Positions 7,015-11,339 of a DNA stretch of 11,339 bases are shown piece by piece; the first letter of the stretch is position 1, and each line of letters opens with the position of its first letter. The DNA is from an uncultured Clostridia bacterium (GTDB lineage: Bacteria; Bacillota; Clostridia; TANB77; CAG-508): the NCBI GenBank assembly GCA_944393275.1, contig CALXZQ010000035.1, forward strand, positions 1 to 11,339, written 5' to 3'. The position numbers and the translations under genes are program-made. Under the pieces are notes generated by a model. The model saw nothing but the letters and a program-made list of their open reading frames with translations. It ran no database searches and was not told where the DNA came from.

Positions 7015-7122
7015 TTATCTAGGTTTGTAATCCCTACAACTTTTATAATCTGAATATTCTTGAGCTGTGTTGCATTTTCCAATCCAATACCAGTAACATC
7101 CTTTACATTCTGAACATGCCAT
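7015..7122 (-). CDS. Small Cys/Trp/Tyr-rich protein, 35 residues, unknown function
   Basis: A short gene I do not recognise. It begins MACSECKGCYWYWIGKC and ends in CRDYKPR. Among 35 residues are five Cys (3, 6, 9, 17, 29), two Trp (11, 13) and five Tyr (10, 12, 23, 26, 32). The CxxCxxC at 3-9 followed by an aromatic block suggests a metal or iron-sulfur site or disulfide use, but nothing decides between them. Reality is well supported: ATG at 7120-7122 has a nine-base perfect Shine-Dalgarno (AGGAGGTGA, 7130-7138) at 7-base spacing, a TATAAT promoter lies about 25 bases further up, and a clean terminator follows. It is not the SCIFF peptide, which has six cysteines in about 45 residues and sits beside a radical SAM maturase; neither fits here. 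No signal peptide or membrane segment is visible. Confidence 0.85.
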   Translation of the reverse strand: MACSECKGCYWYWIGKCNTAQEYSDYKSCRDYKPR

Positions 7123-7129
7123 AAAAAAG

Positions 7130-7138
7130 TCACCTCCT
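7130..7138 (-). promoter_or_regulatory. Nine-base perfect Shine-Dalgarno of the Cys-rich gene
   Basis: AGGAGGTGA on the minus strand is fully complementary to the 16S rRNA 3' end and stands 7 bases before ATG. It is the longest such match I see in the window, pointing to high translation of the tiny protein. Confidence 0.85.
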
Positions 7139-7153
7139 AATTAATATGTATTC

Positions 7154-7182
7154 ATTATATCATATATTGTCAAAAAAGTCTA
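7154..7182 (-). promoter_or_regulatory. Extended -10 promoter of the Cys-rich gene
   Basis: Minus strand TAGACT (7177-7182), a 17-base spacer ending in TGA, and a perfect TATAAT (7154-7159), giving TGnTATAAT. The start would fall near 7147, leaving a 5' leader of about 25 bases. A TTGACA at 7168-7173 paired with TACATA (7145-7150) is a weaker alternative. Confidence 0.6.
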
Positions 7183-7193
7183 CTAATTGACAA
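7167..7193. repeat. Inverted repeat across the Cys-rich gene promoter
   Basis: TTGTCAA (7167-7173) and TTGACAA (7187-7193) are perfect inverted 7-base arms 13 bases apart, centre to centre 20 bases (about two helical turns). They flank the -35 element of the small gene. This geometry would suit a dimeric repressor or activator, but in such AT-rich DNA a chance repeat is possible. Confidence 0.4.
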
Positions 7194-7223
7194 ATCAAAA
7201 TAATATGCTAGACAGTTTTTAAA

Positions 7224-7658
7224 TTATGTATTTGCTTTATTCCATATCATATGGTACTCTTTTTCTCCTGTATTAATATCACATACCTCTTTTTTTATAG
7301 TAAAGCCTTCTCTTAGATAAAAACTAACAGCTCTTTCATTTTTAATATATACATTTAGACTTAATTTATTTCTTATATTTTTAACAAAATCAATTAATTT
7401 TTTACCTATTCCTTTTGATTGCATTTCTTGAATAACAAATATTCCAGCAATATAATTACCAGTAATTCCTATAAAACCCTGAATTATATTTTTACCATTT
7501 TCATATATATAAATCTCCGCTTCCAATAAATTTTTTCTTACTAAATCCAAATTAGTTTCCCAATATTCTTTACTAATAAAAGAATGCGCTTGTATATTCG
7601 TATCTAGCCAAATTTTAGCAATTACATCTATATCATCACTTTCTAGTCTTCTAATCAT
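7224..7658 (-). CDS. GNAT family N-acetyltransferase, YiaC-like
   Basis: A 144-residue single-domain GNAT enzyme that should transfer acetyl from acetyl-CoA to an amine. The start MIRRLESDDIDVIAKIWLDT and the AHSFISKEYW motif (24-33) match the YiaC subgroup, whose Escherichia coli member is reported to acetylate protein lysines; the substrate here is unknown. Motif A is AGIFVIQEMQSKGIGKKL (71-88), with the acetyl-CoA pyrophosphate loop QSKGIGKK at 80-87. Motif B follows as LNVYIKNERAVSFYLREGF (101-119), including the usual N-x-x-A-x-x-FY. The ATG (7656-7658) overlaps the prfB stop as ATGA, with AAGGAGA inside the end of prfB, so it is translationally coupled. The usual RF2-modifying partner PrmC is a methyltransferase, not a GNAT, so coupling need not mean a joint function. 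Confidence 0.9.
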   Translation of the reverse strand: MIRRLESDDIDVIAKIWLDTNIQAHSFISKEYWETNLDLVRKNLLEAEIYIYENGKNIIQGFIGITGNYIAGIFVIQEMQSKGIGKKLIDFVKNIRNKLSLNVYIKNERAVSFYLREGFTIKKEVCDINTGEKEYHMIWNKANT

Positions 7659-8771
7659 TGTTTCTCCTTATTTTTCTCATATTTCAAATATGCTTCCATA
7701 AACTCATTTAAGTCTCCATTCATAACTTGTTCTACATTTCCAACTTCATAATTTGTCCTATGGTCTTTTACTAATGTATATGGGCAGAAAATATAAGAAC
7801 GTATTTGACTTCCCCAGGCTATATCTTTTTGAACACCTTTTAAATCCTCTATTTTATCTTTATGTTCTTGTTCTTTTAAATGAAGAAGTTTCGATTTTAG
7901 CATTTTCATTGCAGTATCTTTATTCATAGCTTGAGATCTCTCAGATTGACAAGCTACAACAATATTAGTTGGAATATGAGTAATTCTAACAGCTGAGTCT
8001 GTTTTATTTATATGTTGTCCTCCTGCTCCTGATGCTCTATATGTGTCAATTCTCAAATCTGCTGGATTTATATTTATCTCTATGTCTTCTGTAATCTCAG
8101 GCAATACTTCCACAGATGCAAAAGAAGTATGTCGTCTTCCCCCACTATCAAAAGGAGAGATTCTAACTAATCTATGTACTCCCATTTCTCCTTTTAGGTA
8201 CCCATATGCATAATCTCCTTGAACTAATGCTGTAACACTTTTGATTCCTGCCTCATCACCTTCTAAAAGGTCTAATTCTTTAACTGTATATCCATTTTGA
8301 CTTGCCCATCTTGAATACATCCTATATAACATTTGCACCCAATCTTGAGATTCTGTTCCTCCTGCACCTGGATGAAGAGTTATTATTGCATTATTTCTAT
8401 CATATTTACCTGATAAAAGTATCTTCGTTTCCATTTTATCAATTGCTTTTTCTACTTGTTTCAATTCTTTTTTTAACTCAATATAAATTGACTCATCAAA
8501 TTCTATATTAATTAACTCTAACATATCTAAAAGATTTTTTATTTTACTTAAATTACCTTCATATTCTTCTTTTTTAGATTTAATATTTGAAATTTTTTGA
8601 AGTACTTTAGTTGTATCTGAGCCCCCAGTCCAAAAGTCTTGTTTCATTGTTAAACCTTCAAGCTCTTTTAATTCAGAATTTAGTTTATCAATGTCAAAGA
8701 GAACTCCCAAGTTTATTTAATCTATCTTTTAAGTTTATTAAATTAGCCTTAATTTCTTCATAATCAATCAT
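7655..8771 (-). CDS. prfB: Peptide chain release factor 2 (RF2), programmed +1 frameshift
   Basis: RF2 reads UAA and UGA stop codons and triggers peptide release. The gene is split: codons 1-25 run 8771-8697 (MIDYEEIKANLINLKDRLNK, then LGSSL), an in-frame TGA lies at 8694-8696, and reading continues in the +1 frame from GAC (8693-8695) to the TGA at 7655-7657. The full product is 371 residues, normal for RF2. The stop-recognition tripeptide SPF is at 205-207 and GGQ at 250-252, the same numbers as in Escherichia coli. Residue 246 is Ala (RASGAGGQ), the form known to be more active than the Thr of E. coli K-12. The start ATG has AGGGAG overlapping the hydA stop, 13 bp after hydA. Taking only the downstream frame would give a false TTG start and lose the first 25 residues. 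Confidence 0.97.
8693..8708 (-). promoter_or_regulatory. RF2 autoregulatory +1 frameshift site
   Basis: Minus strand GGGAG (8704-8708), a 4-base spacer, CTT (8697-8699) and TGAC (8693-8696). This is the known RF2 arrangement of an internal Shine-Dalgarno-like element, a slippery CUU and a poor UGA-C stop. Low RF2 lets the ribosome slip and complete RF2. The UGA is codon 26, as in Escherichia coli. Confidence 0.95.
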
Positions 8772-8784
8772 AATATATTTCTCC

Positions 8785-10527
8785 CTAGTCTAATTTATAT
8801 TTCTCTCTTTTTACATAAGTTGTATGTAATAGTTCATGAGCTCTATGCCCACCAGGCTCTCCTAGATATTCCTCATATATTTTCTTTAATATTGGATTTT
8901 CATGTGATTTTCTAATAGTACTTTTTTCATCTATTGAATATAGTGCATTCGCTCTTTTTGCTCTTATATCAATATTAGCTCTTTCTTTTGATGTTCTTAT
9001 AGGTTGGCCTCCACCCATTACACAGCCTCCAGGACATGCCATAATCTCTACAAATTGGTAGTCTGCTTTTCCAGATTTTATTTCTTCCATAATTGTTTGA
9101 GCATTTTTTAATCCTGATGCTACAACAACTTTTATATCAGTTCCATTCATATTTAAGGTGGCTCTTTTGATTCCCTTTTCTCCACGTATTTCATGTAAAT
9201 CTAATCTTTCAAAAGAATTTCCTGTTACCTTTTCATATACAGTTCTTAGTGCTGCTTCCATAACACCACCTGTTGTTCCAAATATTGCACCTGCACCTGT
9301 TGCTTCTCCCATAGGAACATCAAATTTTTCATCCTCTAAGTTCACAAAATCTATATGTGCTTGTTTTATCATTCTTGCAAGTTCTCTAGTTGTTATTACA
9401 TTGTCTACATCTGGGTATCCGCTACCTGACATATTATCCCTTGTCTTTTCAAACTTTTTAGCAATACAAGGCATTACAGAAACAGTAACTATATCTTTAG
9501 GATCTATGTTATTTTTTTCGGCAAAATATGTTTTTATGATAGCACCAAACATTTGATGTGGAGATTTACAACTAGATAGATTTGGAATTAATTCTGGATA
9601 ATTCATTTCCAAATATCTTACCCAACCAGGACTACAAGAAGTAATCATAGGTAGAGTTCCTCCATTTGAATACCTTTGTAAGAACTCATTTCCTTCTTCT
9701 ACAATTGTAAAATCTGCTCCTGTATTTGTATCAAACACTTTATTAAATCCCATACGTTTTAATGCAGCAACCATTTTACCTTCCACATTAGTTCCTATTT
9801 CCATTCCAAACTCTTCACCTAAAGCTGCTCTAACAGCTGGAGCAGTTTGTACAACTACATATTTATTATCATCTCTTAAGGCTTCCCATACAGCTTCTGT
9901 TTCATCTTTTTCTTTTAAAGCTCCTACAGGACATGCCTCTATACACTGTCCGCAAAATGTACAATTTACATCATTTAAGCTTTTATTTTTATATGTAGAT
10001 ATTGTTGATGCAAAGCCTCTTTGCGTACAGTCAATTGCTCCTATTCCTTGGACATTTTTACAAGTTGCAACACATCTCCTACATAAAATACACTTATTAA
10101 AATCTCGTACTATTGCTGGAGAACTATCATCTATTTCGTGTCTATTTCTTTCACCTTTATATCTAATATCATTTACATAAAATTCTTGTGCTAGGTTTTG
10201 TAGCTCACAAGTACCATTTCTAGTACAAGTTAAACATTCTCTATCATGGTTTGACAATATTAAATCTAATACTATTTTTCTAGCTTCAATGACAGCAGGT
10301 GTATTAGTTTTTATAACCATACCTTCTTCTACTTTTTGAATACAAGAAGTCGCAAATCCTTTTCTTCCTTCAACTTCTACAACACACATTCTGCAATCTC
10401 CAACTTCATTTATATCCTTTAAAAAGCATAATGTTGGAATATCTATATTAACTTTTTTAGCCGCTTCTAAGATAGTTGTTCCCTCTTCTACTTGAACTTC
10501 TCTTCCATTTATACTTAAATTAACCAT
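8785..10527 (-). CDS. hydA: [FeFe] hydrogenase catalytic subunit of NAD-linked, bifurcating type
   Basis: Makes or oxidises H2 at an H-cluster. With HydB and HydC, such enzymes couple NADH and reduced ferredoxin. The 580 residues contain an N-terminal [2Fe-2S] domain (Cys34, 45, 48, 62), a His-ligated [4Fe-4S] site (His94, Cys98, 101, 107), two ferredoxin-type clusters (Cys146/149/152/156 and 189/192/195/199), and the H-cluster domain with L1 ITSCSPGW (295-302), L2 VMPCIAKKFE (351-360, Cys354) and L3 FVEIMACPGGCVMGGGQP (492-509, Cys498 and Cys502). The small C-terminal part ends KSHENPILKKIYEEYLGEPG and then HRAHELLH. Length and layout fit group A3. L1 has Ser299 where most enzymes have a second Cys. 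ATG at 10525-10527 has AGGAGG overlapping the hydB stop (9-bp gap). The maturases HydE/F/G are not in the window. Confidence 0.96.
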   Translation of the reverse strand: MVNLSINGREVQVEEGTTILEAAKKVNIDIPTLCFLKDINEVGDCRMCVVEVEGRKGFATSCIQKVEEGMVIKTNTPAVIEARKIVLDLILSNHDRECLTCTRNGTCELQNLAQEFYVNDIRYKGERNRHEIDDSSPAIVRDFNKCILCRRCVATCKNVQGIGAIDCTQRGFASTISTYKNKSLNDVNCTFCGQCIEACPVGALKEKDETEAVWEALRDDNKYVVVQTAPAVRAALGEEFGMEIGTNVEGKMVAALKRMGFNKVFDTNTGADFTIVEEGNEFLQRYSNGGTLPMITSCSPGWVRYLEMNYPELIPNLSSCKSPHQMFGAIIKTYFAEKNNIDPKDIVTVSVMPCIAKKFEKTRDNMSGSGYPDVDNVITTRELARMIKQAHIDFVNLEDEKFDVPMGEATGAGAIFGTTGGVMEAALRTVYEKVTGNSFERLDLHEIRGEKGIKRATLNMNGTDIKVVVASGLKNAQTIMEEIKSGKADYQFVEIMACPGGCVMGGGQPIRTSKERANIDIRAKRANALYSIDEKSTIRKSHENPILKKIYEEYLGEPGGHRAHELLHTTYVKREKYKLD

Positions 10528-10536
10528 AATAACCTC

Positions 10537-11339
10537 CTAACTCATTATAGCGTGGAATGGACATTTGCTTATACAAGTCCCACACTTAATACATTTTTCT
10601 GTATCTATTATATGAGGTTGTTTTACTTCACCTGAAATAGCATCTACAGGACAATTTCTCTTACATAGACCACATCCTTTGCAAAGTGCCTCATCAATAT
10701 GTAAGTTCATTAATGCCTTACATTCTCCTGCTCTACATTGTTTATGATCTATATGTTCTCTATACTCTTCTCTAAAATATTTTATCGTACTCATAACTGG
10801 ATTTGGTGCTGTTTGGCCAAGACCACAAATTGAAGATTTTTGGATATTACTACATAACCTCTCTAATTTTTCGATATCTCCTTCTTCTCCATTTCCTTCT
10901 GTTATTCTTTCTAATAGTTCTAATAATCTTTTTGTCCCAATTCTACAAGGTGTGCATTTACCACAAGACTCATCAACTGTGAATCCTAGATAGAATTTTG
11001 CTAGATTAACCATACATTTTGAATCATCCATGATTATAAGGCCACCAGAGCCCATCATTGAGCCTATCGCCTGAAGTGATTCATAATCTATTGGTGTGTC
11101 TAAATGTTCTTCTGTAATACATCCTCCTGAAGGTCCTCCTGTTTGAGCTGCTTTAAATTTTCTTCCATTTGGTATTCCTCCACCAATATCAAATACTATC
11201 TCTCTTAATGTAACACCCATTGGCACTTCAACTAGTCCTATATTATTTACATTACCACCTAATGCAAATACTTTTGTTCCTTTTGATTTCTCTGTACCTA
11301 TACTAGAATACCATTCTGCACCATTTAAAATTATTTTAG
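10537..11339 (-). CDS. hydB: NADH-binding (NuoF-like) subunit of [FeFe] hydrogenase, 5' end outside window
   Basis: NuoF-type flavoprotein that carries FMN and the NADH site and passes electrons to HydA. The coding frame is open to the window edge, giving 266 C-terminal residues; the GTG/ATG codons near 11220 are internal, since KIILNGAEWYSSIGTEKSKG and TKVFALGG continue upstream as in NuoF. Seen here are the soluble-ligand-binding beta-grasp region (VEVPMGVTLREIVFDIGGG), the N3-type cluster SCGKCTPCRIGT with a fourth Cys in SSICGLGQ, and a C-terminal 2x[4Fe-4S] ferredoxin domain (CKGCGLCKRNCP and CIKCGTCISKCP), which plain NuoF lacks and HydB/HndC proteins have. It ends with TAG at 10537-10539, inside the hydA Shine-Dalgarno. 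The FMN-binding Rossmann-like half and any hydC lie beyond 11339. Confidence 0.95.
   Translation of the reverse strand, partial: KIILNGAEWYSSIGTEKSKGTKVFALGGNVNNIGLVEVPMGVTLREIVFDIGGGIPNGRKFKAAQTGGPSGGCITEEHLDTPIDYESLQAIGSMMGSGGLIIMDDSKCMVNLAKFYLGFTVDESCGKCTPCRIGTKRLLELLERITEGNGEEGDIEKLERLCSNIQKSSICGLGQTAPNPVMSTIKYFREEYREHIDHKQCRAGECKALMNLHIDEALCKGCGLCKRNCPVDAISGEVKQPHIIDTEKCIKCGTCISKCPFHAIMS

Noticed and set aside
7015..7122. Six-cysteine SCIFF ranthipeptide precursor
   Set aside because: The peptide has five, differently spaced cysteines and 35 residues, and no radical SAM maturase is beside it.
7177..7213. Terminator after the acetyltransferase gene
   Set aside because: GTCTA/TAGAC followed by six Ts gives only a 5-bp stem with a 27-base loop; it is too weak to call and overlaps the next promoter.
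8302..8511. Plus-strand open frame of 69 codons inside prfB
   Set aside because: Antisense to RF2 coding sequence, with leucine-rich low-complexity translation typical of a shadow frame.
8694..8696. Inactivating nonsense mutation or frameshift in prfB
   Set aside because: The context CTT TGA C with an upstream GGGAG at codon 26 is the known programmed RF2 frameshift, not damage.
9158..9556. Plus-strand open frame of 132 codons inside hydA
   Set aside because: Antisense to the H-cluster domain; its length is explained by codon bias on the real strand and it shows no domain.

Overview
The window comes from a low-GC, anaerobic, spore-forming member of the Clostridia; this is inferred from content and the exact lineage cannot be fixed. 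Base composition is strongly AT-rich. Shine-Dalgarno sites are strong and Firmicutes-like. The sporulation genes yabP and yabQ are present, isoprenoids are made by the MEP route (ispG), and there is an electron-bifurcating type [FeFe] hydrogenase (hydB-hydA). Every gene lies on the minus strand, so transcription runs from high to low coordinates. Genes are packed tightly: no gap reaches 300 bases, and I see no mobile element, CRISPR array, rRNA or tRNA.

Layout in the direction of transcription. (1) 11339-7224: the 3' part of hydB (entering from outside), hydA, prfB with its programmed +1 frameshift, and a YiaC-like GNAT acetyltransferase. Spacings are 9 bp, 13 bp and a 4-bp overlap, so this reads as one operon. 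(2) 7182-6981: an isolated unit with its own promoter, a perfect Shine-Dalgarno, a 35-residue Cys/Trp/Tyr-rich protein (7015-7122) missed by a length-limited ORF search, and its own terminator. (3) 6964-5642: an aspartate kinase with promoter and strong terminator. (4) 5581-4430: yabP, yabQ and divIC, the order familiar from Bacillus and Clostridium, with a likely separate promoter for divIC at the end of yabQ and a terminator after divIC. (5) 4447-180: rho, trmB, ispG and a transglutaminase-like protein, separated by only 13-21 bp. (6) 139-1: a promoter and the first 25 codons of a Wzz/CpsC-like polysaccharide chain-length protein that runs off the window.

Most of this is housekeeping: redox balance by H2 production from NADH and ferredoxin, translation termination, transcription termination, tRNA modification, isoprenoid and lysine/diaminopimelate supply, division and spore cortex. 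The parts most likely to be new are the 35-residue Cys-rich protein and the transglutaminase-like protein at the end of the rho operon. Smaller points for a second look are the TSCSP form of the hydrogenase L1 motif, the CNPW form of the TrmB motif, and the placement of prfB directly behind the hydrogenase. I did not find a large undescribed multi-gene system here.
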